Positions 7,025 to 15,403 of a stretch of DNA of 15,403 bases are shown in pieces (positions within the stretch are counted from its first letter, which is position 1; each line of letters begins with the position of its first letter). The translations under genes were made by a program, and so were the position numbers. The stretch comes from Eggerthellaceae bacterium UBA5906. GTDB lineage: Bacteria > Actinomycetota > Coriobacteriia > Coriobacteriales > Eggerthellaceae. The stretch covers positions 2,211 through 17,613 of the forward strand of contig DJEE01000089.1 of NCBI GenBank assembly GCA_002431805.1, read 5' to 3'. The notes under the pieces are model-generated. The model was given only the letters and a program-made list of their open reading frames with translations. It was not told the origin of the DNA and searched no databases.

Positions 7025-8428
7025 TTAGGCCTGCGACTTGGTGAGTGCGTCGATGATTTGCGGGCCCATGGCCGTGACGTCGCCAGCGCCCATGGTGATA
7101 ATCAAATCGCCCGGCTGCACCTTTTGAAGAAGATGCGGGACCACGTCTATACGGCGCGGCACAAAATCGGCCTGCGGATGACCCTCGTGGTCGAGCACCA
7201 CGTTCAAAAACGTTTTGCCCGACACGCCCGGCACAGGAGCCTCGCCTGCCGGATACACGTCCATGAACGTGACGGAGTCGGCCGCGTCGAACGCCGAGCC
7301 GAATTCGTCATGCAGCACCTCGGTGAACAGCGGGGCACGCGAATAGCGATGCGGCTGGAACAGCACGTGCACGTGCTTGTAGCCCAAGCCTGCAGCCGCG
7401 TTGATGGTTGCGGCGATTTCAGTGGGATGATGGGCGTAATCGTCCACAACGGTGACGTCGGCAACTTCGCCGACCAAATCGAAGCGGCGACGAACGCCGG
7501 CGAACTGCGCAAGCGCGGCGGCAGCTTGCTGCGGGTTGTAGCCAAGCGCCCACAGAAGCGTGATGACACCTGCAGCGTTCAGCACGTTGTGGCGGCCGGG
7601 GTTTTGCTTGACGGAGCCTTCCACCTGAGTGCCATCAGGCAGCACAAGCGTGAATCGGCTGCCCACGCCGTGCGGCTCGTAAGCCGTCACGCGCGCATCG
7701 CAAGTGTCGGCAAAGCCGTACGTGTACATGCGACGGCCCTCCGAGCGGGCGATGTTCACCACGTGCTCGTCTTCGCCGCACGTCACGATGACGCCGTCTT
7801 CGGGAACAAGGCCCATGAAATCGTGGAATTTGTCGTAGATTTCGTTGAGGTCCTTATAGTGGTCAAGATGGTCGGCCTCAATGTTCGTGACGAGCACCGC
7901 CGCCGGTGAGAGGTACGTGAACGACTTATCGGACTCGTCGGCCTCAACCACGTAGTATTTGCCCGAACCGGAATGGGCGTTCGTGCCGTAAGAGCGCACG
8001 ATGCCGCCGATAAGGAACGTGGGGTCGGCGCCCATGGCGTCAAGCGTGCTTGCCAGCATGGAAGACGTGGTGGTTTTACCGTGCGTGCCGGCAACGGCAA
8101 GCGTATCAAGGCCCACGCCAAGGTGCGCGAGCATTTTGGCACGGTGCCAGATCTCAAGGCCGCGACGCTTGGCCTCGATGAGCTCGGGATTGTTTTCCAG
8201 AATGGCCGTGGACACCACCACAACGGGGTTGCCCTCGGGGATGTTCTCCGCTTTCTGACCGATGAACACGGTGATGCCCGCTTCGCGCAGCTGCTTGGTG
8301 TAGCGGCTGTCTTTAATGTCGGAGCCGGTGACCTGCATGCCCTGGTCGTGCGCCACTTTGGCGATGCCGCTCATGCCGACGCCGCCGACGCCGATGAAGT
8401 GCACCTGCTTGATGCGTTCTGCGCTCAT
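7025..8428 (-). CDS. murC: UDP-N-acetylmuramate-L-alanine ligase MurC
   Basis: ATP-dependent cytoplasmic ligase adding L-Ala to UDP-MurNAc, the first residue of the stem peptide. The 467-residue protein has the N-terminal UDP-binding Rossmann segment HFIGVGGVGMSGIA (10-23), the P-loop AGTHGKTTT (113-121), the metal-binding region EADESDKSF (162-170), TNIEADHLDHY (181-191), and VVDDYAHHPTEI in the C-terminal ligase domain; length is typical. The ATG at 8428 follows a strong AGGAGG at 8441-8446, 12 bases away, slightly longer than ideal. The gene is preceded by the second-largest gap (115 bases), whereas the genes before murG are packed within a few bases. This may mark a separately controlled murC-murB-ftsQ segment. 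Confidence 0.98.
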   Translation of the reverse strand: MSAERIKQVHFIGVGGVGMSGIAKVAHDQGMQVTGSDIKDSRYTKQLREAGITVFIGQKAENIPEGNPVVVVSTAILENNPELIEAKRRGLEIWHRAKMLAHLGVGLDTLAVAGTHGKTTTSSMLASTLDAMGADPTFLIGGIVRSYGTNAHSGSGKYYVVEADESDKSFTYLSPAAVLVTNIEADHLDHYKDLNEIYDKFHDFMGLVPEDGVIVTCGEDEHVVNIARSEGRRMYTYGFADTCDARVTAYEPHGVGSRFTLVLPDGTQVEGSVKQNPGRHNVLNAAGVITLLWALGYNPQQAAAALAQFAGVRRRFDLVGEVADVTVVDDYAHHPTEIAATINAAAGLGYKHVHVLFQPHRYSRAPLFTEVLHDEFGSAFDAADSVTFMDVYPAGEAPVPGVSGKTFLNVVLDHEGHPQADFVPRRIDVVPHLLQKVQPGDLIITMGAGDVTAMGPQIIDALTKSQA

Positions 8429-8440
8429 GATGACTGTAAG

Positions 8441-8446
8441 CCTCCT
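8441..8446 (-). promoter_or_regulatory. Strong ribosome binding site of murC
   Basis: AGGAGG on the minus strand, 12 bases before the ATG at 8428; no closer in-frame ATG, GTG or TTG was found between them. The spacing is longer than the usual 5-9 bases. Confidence 0.75.
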
Positions 8447-8457
8447 GGATATATCGT

Positions 8458-8475
8458 GCGCGGAATGAGCCGCGC
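8458..8475 (-). other. GC-rich hairpin upstream of the murC ribosome binding site
   Basis: The transcript can form a perfect 6-bp all-GC stem GCGCGG / CCGCGC with the 6-base loop CUCAUU. It lies 11 bases before the AGGAGG of murC and is followed by an AT-rich stretch (ATATAT), not a U-tract. Possible processing, stability or translation-control element in the 115-base murG-murC gap (8429-8543). Confidence 0.45.
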
Positions 8476-8515
8476 GTAAACGCTGTTGCTAGGAAACGCG
8501 AGGCGTTGGGCACAA

Positions 8516-8532
8516 GCGTTTTCCAAAACCGC
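8516..8532. repeat. Imperfect palindrome after murG
   Basis: GCGGTTTTGGAAAACGC on the minus strand: arms GCG-TTTT and AAAACGC with one unpaired G and a 2-base centre, beginning about 11 bases after the murG stop. Two further GCGTT/AACGC words (8495-8507, a 5-bp stem with a 3-base loop) and AAACGC at 8478-8483 share the same gap. Such palindromes can be operators; as an RNA hairpin the loop is too small to be stable. No clear promoter accompanies them. Confidence 0.3.
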
Positions 8533-8543
8533 CTTATTTTACT

Positions 8544-9653
8544 CTATTGGGCGCGTCCGTTTTGCGCCGCCTCACAGACTACATCTGCAAGCAGCCCTGC
8601 CGCATCGCGCGTTTTCGCCGCAGCCGCGGCGGCTGCCATGCGCTCGCGCGCGCCGGCGTCCTCGATAAGCGTGCGCAGATAGTCGGTAAACTGCTGGCCT
8701 TCCACCTCTGCATCGGGCACCAAAAACGCCGCGCCCGCCTGCACGCATGCGCGGGCGTTCATGGTTTGGTGATCTTCGGTGGCATACGGGAACGGCACAA
8801 GCAGCGCCGGAATGTGACGCGCCGAGATTTCGGCAAGCGATGTGGCCCCTGCGCGGCTGACGATGGCATCGGTGGCGGCCATAGCCAGGCCCATCTGGTT
8901 GGTGTAGCCAAACAGATGCCAGCGTTTTTCCTGCTCAGGCGTTAATGCAAGCTGCTCGGTTACCGTGTCGAGCTCTTTGGGGCCCGTGACGTGCACGATA
9001 TGCAAGTTGGGGTATGCCAATAGCATGTCCTTTCGCTGCACAAGTGCGCTGTTGAGGTGGCGAGCACCTAGGCTGCCGCCAGTGACCAGCAGCATGCGAG
9101 CATCGGCGGGAATGCCGAACGCGGCACGACCTTCTTCGCGCGTGGCGGCGAACACGCTGGCGCGCACGGGGTTGCCCGTGAGCACCACACGGCTTTTGTC
9201 GGAAAGCGCGCTGGCGGCGTGCTCGTAGGTAAGGCACACGGCCTTTGCTCGGCGGGCCAGGTACTTGTTCGCCATGCCCATGACGGAGTTTTGCTCGTGC
9301 ACCACCACGGGAATGCCGCGCTGCTCAGCGGCGCGGGCAACAGGGATGCACACGTAGCCGCCGAAGCCCACGACGCAATCGGGTTTGACCTCGTCAAACC
9401 ACGCGCGCGCAAGCTTGGTGGACTTCTGGATTTTCATGACGGACTTCGGCAACGTCATGGGATGGTTGCGGTTAAAACCCGCCGCCTCGAACGCTTTGTA
9501 GGGAATGCCGGCCGCCGGCACCAGGCGCGACTCGATACCCGCCGGCGTGCCTGCGTAGAGCACCTCGTGGCCGCGCTCTAAAAGCTGGTCGGCCAATGCA
9601 AGGGCTGGATTGATGTGTCCGGCGGTGCCACCGCCGGAAAGTACGAAACGCAT
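8544..9653 (-). CDS. murG: MurG, lipid II-forming GlcNAc transferase
   Basis: Membrane-associated GT-B glycosyltransferase that adds GlcNAc from UDP-GlcNAc to lipid I, giving lipid II on the inner face of the membrane. The 369-residue protein carries the N-terminal glycine loop GGGTAGHINP (7-16), FGGYVCIP (97-104), HEQNSVMG (119-126), the second glycine loop TGGSLGAR (191-198) and the donor-binding stretch SRAGATSLAE (266-275) followed by PFPYATEDHQTMNA (287-300). Length is typical. It starts three bases after ftsW, as expected for coupled translation, and is the last gene of the tightly packed block before the 115-base gap. Assignment is secure. Confidence 0.98.
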   Translation of the reverse strand: MRFVLSGGGTAGHINPALALADQLLERGHEVLYAGTPAGIESRLVPAAGIPYKAFEAAGFNRNHPMTLPKSVMKIQKSTKLARAWFDEVKPDCVVGFGGYVCIPVARAAEQRGIPVVVHEQNSVMGMANKYLARRAKAVCLTYEHAASALSDKSRVVLTGNPVRASVFAATREEGRAAFGIPADARMLLVTGGSLGARHLNSALVQRKDMLLAYPNLHIVHVTGPKELDTVTEQLALTPEQEKRWHLFGYTNQMGLAMAATDAIVSRAGATSLAEISARHIPALLVPFPYATEDHQTMNARACVQAGAAFLVPDAEVEGQQFTDYLRTLIEDAGARERMAAAAAAAKTRDAAGLLADVVCEAAQNGRAQ

Positions 9654-9656
9654 AAC

Positions 9657-11042
9657 CTACCTCCGTGACGTATACCGCCCGTCGCGCGGACGGGAATCGT
9701 ATGCGGGCCGTTGACGCTCGCCTGTGCGCCCAGATGCGCTGCCGCTTGCCGACCGACGCGTCCGACGCGCGCCCGAACGCCCTGCAGCAGGTGTGAGGGC
9801 GGCATCGAAGCCTGCAACGTCGCCGTCGTCGACGGCGCGCACAACGCGCAGGTTGGCGCGCCGGCGATCGTATACCGTTTGCGTGTCGGCATGGCTGGCA
9901 ACCGATAAGATGAGCCCCACCATGATGAAGGTGGCGATAAGCGACGAACCGCCCGAGGACACGAACGGCAGCGGCTTGCCCGTGGTGGGCACCAGGCCGA
10001 TGACGCAGCCGATGTTCAAAAACGCTTGGAACACGATCATGATGGTGCAGCTGCCGGCAACGGTGGCGCCAAAGGGCGTGCGCGCCGCGCGAGCGATGCG
10101 CAAGCCTGCGAACAGCAACACCAAAAACAGCCCGATGACGAGCATGGCGCCGACAAGCCCCAACTCCTCGCCGATGATGGAGAACACGAAGTCGGTTTCC
10201 GCTTCAGGCAAGTAGTCGAACTTCTCGCTTGAGTTGCCAAGACCTTTGCCGAAAATGCCGCCTTCGGCAAAGGCGTAGAACGAGTGAATGGTTTGGTACC
10301 CGTCACCATAGCCGCCCTCACCGTCGTTCCAGGGGTTGTACACCACCAAGCGGTCGGTGCGGTAACCCGTGCCGAAAATGGCGATGAGCGCAGCCACGAA
10401 TGCAACGGCAAGCGTGGCGAGGATAACCTGCATGGACACCTCGCCTAACCACATGACGGCCAGGATGCCAATGAAGATGATGATGGTGGTACCCAGGTCG
10501 GACTGCGTTTTATACAGAAAGGCAATAGGCAAAATCAGCAAGACGAGGATGTGCACACCAAGCTGCTTGCCCGCCAGCTCGCCTTGGTTGTAGTCATCCA
10601 TGATGCGCGCAGCCATGAGGATGAACGCGATTTTGGCGAACTCGGAAGGTTGCAGCGAGATGGGACCGAGCACAAGCCAGCGTTGCGCGCCTAAGGCGGT
10701 GGAGCCCATGACGGCCGTGAGGGCCAGCAAAACGAGCGCGGCGGCAAACACAATCCACAGCGCCGGGCCCTTCCATATTTCAGGCGGCACGAACTTCCAT
10801 AAAAAGGCAGCAACGACTACGCCGATAACGGCGAACTTCAGCTGATCGAACAAGTACTCCGCCGGGTTGGCGTCCGAAAGCGTGCCCGCCGACGCCGCCG
10901 TGGACAAGATGGACACCTGCGAAGCGGAGTAGATCATCACAAAGCCGATAAGCGTAAGGGCTAGCACCGATAAGACAAGCGCCACCTGGGGCCACATGAC
11001 TGATTCGGCGTCGGAGCGCCTGGAGTGAGCGGTATATGCCAT
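9657..11042 (-). CDS. ftsW: FtsW, septal peptidoglycan polymerase (SEDS family)
   Basis: Multispanning SEDS glycosyltransferase that polymerises lipid II into glycan strands at the septum together with a class B penicillin-binding protein. The 461-residue protein has about ten membrane segments between residues 17 and 385. SEDS motifs are SLQPSEFAK (129-137), NPWNDGEGGYGDGYQ (236-250), GKGLGNSS (265-272), the catalytic loop EAETDFVFSIIGEELG (280-295; Asp284 at the position of the essential Asp), and PTTGKPLPFVSSGGSSL (352-368). A hydrophilic tail of about 75 residues follows, very rich in Arg, Ser and Gly. FtsW rather than RodA is supported by its place between murD and murG. It begins 12 bases after murD with an AGGG about ten bases upstream. 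Confidence 0.95.
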   Translation of the reverse strand: MAYTAHSRRSDAESVMWPQVALVLSVLALTLIGFVMIYSASQVSILSTAASAGTLSDANPAEYLFDQLKFAVIGVVVAAFLWKFVPPEIWKGPALWIVFAAALVLLALTAVMGSTALGAQRWLVLGPISLQPSEFAKIAFILMAARIMDDYNQGELAGKQLGVHILVLLILPIAFLYKTQSDLGTTIIIFIGILAVMWLGEVSMQVILATLAVAFVAALIAIFGTGYRTDRLVVYNPWNDGEGGYGDGYQTIHSFYAFAEGGIFGKGLGNSSEKFDYLPEAETDFVFSIIGEELGLVGAMLVIGLFLVLLFAGLRIARAARTPFGATVAGSCTIMIVFQAFLNIGCVIGLVPTTGKPLPFVSSGGSSLIATFIMVGLILSVASHADTQTVYDRRRANLRVVRAVDDGDVAGFDAALTPAAGRSGARRTRRSASGSASGRTGERQRPAYDSRPRDGRYTSRR

Positions 11043-11054
11043 GCGGTAGCGCCC

Positions 11055-12566
11055 TTATGCGCCCAGGGCAGATGCTCGCTGGGCCACCAATTGCTTGAAG
11101 ATTTCGCCGCGCTCCTCAAAGGAGTGGAACTCGTCAAACGAGGCACACGCCGGGGACAGCAGCACGACATCGCCCACCTTTGCCTGGTCAAGGGCCACGT
11201 CAAGCGCATCTTCCATGTGGTTTGCGCGCAGCAGCTTGAAGTCAGCAGGGGCAGCGGTGCTTGCAGCTTCGAACGCTTCGGCGAAGCGCTGACCGGCGGC
11301 ACCGAAGCACACGCACACACGCGTATGGCGATGCGCTGCCGTTACCAAATCGGCCAGGTCGGTGCCCTTGTCGTCGCCGCCGAGCAGCACGATAGGACGC
11401 GTATGGGGAAACGCCGCCAGCGCTTTGAGCGTGGCATCGACGTTCGTTGCCTTGGAATCGTTGTAGCACTGCGCGCCGCGCACGGTGCCGCACGGCTCGA
11501 TGCGGTGTTCAAGCGGGGCAAACGTGACAAGCGCCGCAGCAACGGCAGCCTCGTTTGCACCCGCCGCCAGCGCAGCGGCAGCCGCGGCAAGCGCGTTGCC
11601 GGCGTTATGAGCGCCCTTGATCAACAGGCTGTTTTCGTTAACAAGCGCATGTTCGCCGCCGTTAAGAGCCACAGTGAGCGTGCCATCTTGCGCCACGAAC
11701 GCCGCGTTTTCAGCGCCGCAGCGCTTGCGCATGTCGCCTGTAAGGCCATCAGCCGTGCCCATGGGAACGCACGCAAAGCCGCAGCCCCCCTTAACTTCGC
11801 GCAGCGCGCGCACCTTCGCGCGTACCACGTCGTTCGTAGCGTCCATAACGGCAACCGCGCCCGGCACGCTTGCCAGGTTGTCAAGCAGCTTGAACTTCGC
11901 ATCGCGGTAGTTGTCCAGTGTACGATGCCAATGCAGGTGGTCGGGCGTGATGTTGAGCAGCACGGCCACGTTCGGAGCAAAGCGCTTTGTGGAAGCCAGC
12001 TGATACGACGACACCTCGGCAACGTACACGTCGGCCGCATGTGCGCCCACTGCGGAAATGCACGTGTCGCCGATGTTGCCCACGGCAACCGCATGCATGC
12101 CAGCGACCTGCAGCAGATGCGCGGTAAGGGCCGTGACGGTGGTTTTGCCATTCGTGCCCGTAACGGCAACCCAGCGGCTGTGTGCGTCGGATTCGCGCCA
12201 GGCGAACTCCACTTCGCTTATAACCTCGTTACTCACCGCAACGGCGGATTGGTACAGCTCGGAAAACTCGGAAATGCCCGGGCTTGCGATGGTAAGCTCA
12301 AAGCGCCCGCCGCACGCCTGCGCCAGCTGCGCCACGGCATCTTCGCCAAAGGCCACGTGCGCGCCGGCGGCTTCGCATGCGCGCGCAAACTCATCGGCAG
12401 ACTCGCTGTGCGCACCGCCGAAAATGGCAAGCTTGCTCACGCGGCCGCCCAGAAGCGGCAGCAGATAGTCCACGGCATCATGGCCGGATTTGCCCAAGCC
12501 CAGCACCAGCACGCGGCCAAGCTGTGCCAGAGCGAATTTCTTTTCGGCAATCATTTCACACGTCAT
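11055..12566 (-). CDS. murD: UDP-MurNAc-L-alanine-D-glutamate ligase MurD
   Basis: ATP-dependent cytoplasmic ligase adding D-Glu to UDP-MurNAc-L-Ala. The 503-residue protein has an N-terminal UDP-binding Rossmann domain (RVLVLGLGKSG, 18-28; TIASPGIS, 92-99), the P-loop VTGTNGKTTVTA (135-146), EVSSYQLAST and TPDHLHWH of the central domain, and YNDSKATNVDATLKAL plus LLGGDDKGTDL in the C-terminal domain. It is somewhat longer than common MurD (440-480), the extra residues lying in loops of the central and first domains. The ATG at 12566 is preceded by GGTGG eight bases upstream; an ATG four codons later is possible. Three bases separate it from mraY. MurD rather than MurC, E or F is shown by the YNDSKATN motif. 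Confidence 0.96.
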   Translation of the reverse strand: MTCEMIAEKKFALAQLGRVLVLGLGKSGHDAVDYLLPLLGGRVSKLAIFGGAHSESADEFARACEAAGAHVAFGEDAVAQLAQACGGRFELTIASPGISEFSELYQSAVAVSNEVISEVEFAWRESDAHSRWVAVTGTNGKTTVTALTAHLLQVAGMHAVAVGNIGDTCISAVGAHAADVYVAEVSSYQLASTKRFAPNVAVLLNITPDHLHWHRTLDNYRDAKFKLLDNLASVPGAVAVMDATNDVVRAKVRALREVKGGCGFACVPMGTADGLTGDMRKRCGAENAAFVAQDGTLTVALNGGEHALVNENSLLIKGAHNAGNALAAAAAALAAGANEAAVAAALVTFAPLEHRIEPCGTVRGAQCYNDSKATNVDATLKALAAFPHTRPIVLLGGDDKGTDLADLVTAAHRHTRVCVCFGAAGQRFAEAFEAASTAAPADFKLLRANHMEDALDVALDQAKVGDVVLLSPACASFDEFHSFEERGEIFKQLVAQRASALGA

Positions 12567-12569
12567 ACG

Positions 12570-13607
12570 TTATGCCACCGCCATCAAAGACTCAGCGAAG
12601 TAAATGGCGAAACCAAGCGCTGCCAGCACGCCGGAGACAATCCAGAAACGCACGACAACCTTCGTTTCAGACCAGCCCTTTTTCTCGAAATGGTGATGCA
12701 AAGGCGCCATAAGGAAGATGCGCTTGTGCGTTTTCTTGTAGTAGAACACCTGGATCATAACCGACAGGGCCTCGGCTACGAACAGACCACCGATGATAAG
12801 CACCACGAACTCGGTTTTCGTGAACACCGACAAGCAGCCCAGCGCCATGCCCAGCGCAAGCGAGCCCGTGTCGCCCATGAAGATATCGGCCGGGAACGAG
12901 TTGAACCACAGAAAGCCAATGCACGCGCCGGCGAGCGCGGCGGCGAAAATGGCCGAATCGAGCATGTCGGAGCGGTACGCAATGGCCGCCATGACGATCA
13001 TGACGATCATGACCGTGCCCGCCGCCAAACCGTCCAAGCCGTCGGTGAGGTTCACGGCGTTGCACATGCCCATAAGCAGGATATCGACGAACAGGACGTA
13101 GAGCCACGGCACGGACACGCCGCCGATGTTCGACGTTAAGATGCCGAAATCGAACGTGTACACAAACGGGATTTCAACGGTAGGCGCAACGCCCATGACG
13201 TTTACCGCCACCAGGGCAAACACCGTGGAGATGACAAACTGGCCCACCAGCTTGGCCTTTGGCGTCAAGCCTAGGCTGCGCTCTTTGACCACTTTCTCGG
13301 CGTCATCGATAAGGCCCAAGCAGCCGGTGAGCACCGTGGCGATGAGCAGCGCAAACGTTTCAGGCGTGGGATGGCCCACGAACAGCGCCGTCAAGATAAC
13401 GGCGATGAGCATAATGACGCCGCCCATGGTAGGCGTGCCCTGTTTTACCAGGTGGCTTTCCGGGCCGTCGGCGCGCACTTGCTGGCCGATGTGACTGGAC
13501 TTCAGAAACTTGATCCACGCGGGCATGAGGGCCATGGTGAGCACGATGGCCACAACAATGGCCACGAACACCAAAAACGTGGGGTACGACGCGAATATAT
13601 GCAACAT
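12570..13607 (-). CDS. mraY: Phospho-MurNAc-pentapeptide transferase MraY
   Basis: Integral membrane enzyme that transfers phospho-MurNAc-pentapeptide from UDP to undecaprenyl phosphate, forming lipid I. The 345-residue protein has about ten membrane segments. Motifs are KQGTPTMGG (55-63), LIDDAEKV with the paired Asp101-Asp102 (99-106), NLTDGLDGLAAG (186-197), FMGDTGSLALG (243-253) and APLHHHFEKKGWSE (301-314) with the His cluster; these hold the Mg2+ and nucleotide sites. The length is usual for the family. The ATG at 13607 is two bases from the murF stop. Assignment is secure. Confidence 0.98.
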   Translation of the reverse strand: MLHIFASYPTFLVFVAIVVAIVLTMALMPAWIKFLKSSHIGQQVRADGPESHLVKQGTPTMGGVIMLIAVILTALFVGHPTPETFALLIATVLTGCLGLIDDAEKVVKERSLGLTPKAKLVGQFVISTVFALVAVNVMGVAPTVEIPFVYTFDFGILTSNIGGVSVPWLYVLFVDILLMGMCNAVNLTDGLDGLAAGTVMIVMIVMAAIAYRSDMLDSAIFAAALAGACIGFLWFNSFPADIFMGDTGSLALGMALGCLSVFTKTEFVVLIIGGLFVAEALSVMIQVFYYKKTHKRIFLMAPLHHHFEKKGWSETKVVVRFWIVSGVLAALGFAIYFAESLMAVA

Positions 13608-13609
13608 AA

Positions 13610-15091
13610 CTACTTAACCAATCCTTCAACCACTTGCTCAAGGCCCATGAAATGCGAAGCCTTCACCAGCACCGCATCGCCAGGCTTCACGTATGCGGAA
13701 ACCTTGGCAAGCGCAGCTTGTCCGTCGGTGACGCACACGACGTTTTCGGCGCTCATGCCCGCAGCGCATGCCGCCGCGGCGATGTTTTGCGCCAACGAGC
13801 CCACGCACACCAGGTAATCAAGGCCGCATGCGGCGGCGAACGTGCCCACTTCGGTGTGCAGGCCCGGCGCAAAGCTGCCCAGCTCCCCCATGTCGCCAAG
13901 CACCGCGATGCGGCGACCGGCCACCTTTAGCGCGGCAAACGTGGAAAGCGATGCACGCATGGAATCGGGGTTGGCATTATAGGCGTCGTTGATGACCGTG
14001 AAGCCCGCAGACGCCGCAAGCACCTCTTGGCGACCTGTTTCGGGCTGTGCTGTGCCAAGCGCGTCCGCCACCTGCTCAGGCGTCATGCCGGCGGCAATGC
14101 CCACAGCAGCAGCCGAGCAGGCGTTCGACACGTTGTGCATGCCGCGCAGCGCCAGCGTGCAAGGCACGCGAACAGGCTCAGGCATGCCGGCGAAATTCGC
14201 CGCGCACAGCGTGAAGCTAGGGCAGCCTTGCGCATCAAGCCGCACGTCCTCCGACCACACGGCGGCAAGCTGCGCATCGGCTGCGGACATGGCGGCGCGA
14301 CGTGTGGCCGCATCGGCGGTGCCATCGTACAGCACGCAGGCAACGCCGTGCTCGTCAAGCTTGGCAAACGCGCGCAGCTGCGGCGTCATATCGTTAGCGG
14401 CGTTGAGAAACGCCATGCCGCCGCTCGGCAGCGCGAAGAGCATCTCGGCTTTTGCGCGGGCGATGTTCTCGCGGCTGCCCAAAAGCTCGATATGGCTTTC
14501 GCCTACATTGGTGACCAGGCCCCACTCAGGGCGCACGAACTCGCACAACACTTCAAGCTGGTGCAGGCCGCGCATGCCCATTTCCACGATGACGTTGCGC
14601 GTGCCCGCATCGGCGGCAAGCACCGTGTTCGGCACGCCAAGCTCGTTGTTCTGGTTGCCCTTCGTAGCCACGACGCTTCCAGCAGCCGAAAGTACGTCGC
14701 GCACCAGGTTTTTCGTGGTGGTTTTGCCCGTGGAGCCGGTAATGCCGATGACGCGCCCCGCCAAGCAGCTGCGCCATGCGCGCGCAAGCTGCGTTACAGC
14801 AGCGGCCGTGTCGGCCACCTCGATAACGCCTGCGCCGGCGGCCTTGATGGCGCACAAGGCATCAGCGTCAAGCGCGTGCTGCGCTAGCACGCACACCGCG
14901 CCGGCTTTGACGGCTGCGGCGGCAAAAGCGTGACCGTCCACGCGCTCGCCTGGAAGCGCCACGTACAAGCCGCCGGGCTGCACGGCACGCGAGTCCCAGG
15001 TAAGGCTGGTGACGCACGCGTGCTCGTTGGCAGGCGCAACGGCAAACGAGCCGCCCACTGCGCGGGCGGCTTCTATCATTTCAAAACGCAT
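13610..15091 (-). CDS. murF: UDP-MurNAc-tripeptide-D-Ala-D-Ala ligase MurF
   Basis: ATP-dependent cytoplasmic ligase that adds the D-Ala-D-Ala dipeptide to complete the UDP-MurNAc-pentapeptide. The 493-residue protein has an N-terminal domain with TWDSRAVQPGGLYVAL (31-46), the P-loop GITGSTGKTTTKN (116-128), KGNQNNELGVPNT (144-156), EMGMRGLHQLE (170-180), TNVGESHIELLGS (194-206), and the MurF-specific NDAYNANPDSM (368-378) in the C-terminal domain; AVLGDMGELG follows. The start ATG at 15091 lies three bases after the murE stop, so initiation probably depends on coupling; no strong ribosome binding site is present. The C-terminus ends two bases before mraY. Confidence 0.98.
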   Translation of the reverse strand: MRFEMIEAARAVGGSFAVAPANEHACVTSLTWDSRAVQPGGLYVALPGERVDGHAFAAAAVKAGAVCVLAQHALDADALCAIKAAGAGVIEVADTAAAVTQLARAWRSCLAGRVIGITGSTGKTTTKNLVRDVLSAAGSVVATKGNQNNELGVPNTVLAADAGTRNVIVEMGMRGLHQLEVLCEFVRPEWGLVTNVGESHIELLGSRENIARAKAEMLFALPSGGMAFLNAANDMTPQLRAFAKLDEHGVACVLYDGTADAATRRAAMSAADAQLAAVWSEDVRLDAQGCPSFTLCAANFAGMPEPVRVPCTLALRGMHNVSNACSAAAVGIAAGMTPEQVADALGTAQPETGRQEVLAASAGFTVINDAYNANPDSMRASLSTFAALKVAGRRIAVLGDMGELGSFAPGLHTEVGTFAAACGLDYLVCVGSLAQNIAAAACAAGMSAENVVCVTDGQAALAKVSAYVKPGDAVLVKASHFMGLEQVVEGLVK

Positions 15092-15094
15092 AGG

Positions 15095-15403
15095 TTACTC
15101 ACAAGCCCCTTCGCCAAATGCGCGCTCAAGCTCTTCGCGCGCAACAACGCGATCGTCGAACGACAACACCTTGTTGCCTACCAGCTGGTAGTCCTCATGG
15201 CCCTTGCCTGCGATAAGGATGGAATCGCCCGGCTTTGCAAGCGAAATGGCCAACGCGATGGCACTGCGGCGGTCGGGCTGCACGTCATAGCGGCCCTGCC
15301 CGTCAACCATGCCGGCCAGGATGTCCTCGATGATGGCGTTGGGGTCTTCAGTGCGGGGGTTGTCCGACGTGACCACGGCGTGGTCGGCCGCCAGCGCGGC
15401 CTT
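15095..15403 (-). CDS. murE: UDP-MurNAc-tripeptide synthetase MurE (3' end only)
   Basis: The last 102 residues of the ligase that adds the third stem-peptide residue to UDP-MurNAc-L-Ala-D-Glu. The 5' part lies beyond the window edge at 15403; an apparent GTG start at 15376 is internal, since the frame continues to the edge with family-like sequence (KAALAADHAVVTSDNPRTED). The motif DNPR at visible residues 14-17 is the signature of enzymes selecting meso-diaminopimelate; lysine-adding enzymes have other residues there. GKGHEDYQ follows further on. It ends three bases before murF. Confidence is high for family and fairly high for substrate, which rests on one motif. Confidence 0.95.
   Translation of the reverse strand, partial: KAALAADHAVVTSDNPRTEDPNAIIEDILAGMVDGQGRYDVQPDRRSAIALAISLAKPGDSILIAGKGHEDYQLVGNKVLSFDDRVVAREELERAFGEGACE

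Overview
The window is one continuous stretch of a bacterial division and cell wall (dcw) cluster. All fifteen genes lie on the minus strand, so the cluster reads from base 15403 down to base 1. In transcription order they are murE (3' end only), murF, mraY, murD, ftsW, murG, murC, murB, ftsQ, ftsZ, pgeF (ylmD/yfiH), yggS (ylmE), sepF, yggT (ylmG) and divIVA (wag31). A strong hairpin just after divIVA closes the unit. No mobile element, CRISPR array, tRNA or rRNA is visible.

The organism is most likely a high-GC actinobacterium. The evidence is ftsZ directly following ftsQ with no ftsA between them, the tail ftsZ-pgeF-yggS-sepF-yggT-divIVA, and a DivIVA with the Wag31 type of N-terminus. The base composition is GC-rich by eye. 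A murB inside the cluster, between murC and ftsQ, is not the usual arrangement in mycobacteria or streptomycetes and makes me lean towards Coriobacteriia; this is inference. The DNPR motif in MurE points to meso-diaminopimelate in the peptidoglycan.

Region by region: 15403-8544 (murE to murG) is very tightly packed, with gaps of 2-12 bases and no room for internal promoters between genes. It encodes the cytoplasmic ligases MurE, MurF and MurD, the lipid I and lipid II enzymes MraY and MurG, and the FtsW polymerase. A 115-base gap with hairpins precedes murC. Then come murC and murB (first committed steps and the UDP-MurNAc precursor), followed by ftsQ, which overlaps the end of murB by 47 bases. 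The largest gap, 177 bases before ftsZ, carries the best promoter candidate of the window, set inside inverted repeats. Downstream of ftsZ are the editing enzyme PgeF, the PLP-binding YggS, the FtsZ membrane anchor SepF (unusually long, with a Tyr-Asp repeat), the small membrane protein YggT and the polar scaffold DivIVA.

Together these genes make lipid-linked precursor, polymerise it at the septum, and build and anchor the Z-ring. The gene set is conventional. What merits a second look is in the gaps (ftsZ promoter architecture, a series of GC-rich hairpins just upstream of ribosome binding sites), the long low-complexity SepF, and the murB/ftsQ overlap.
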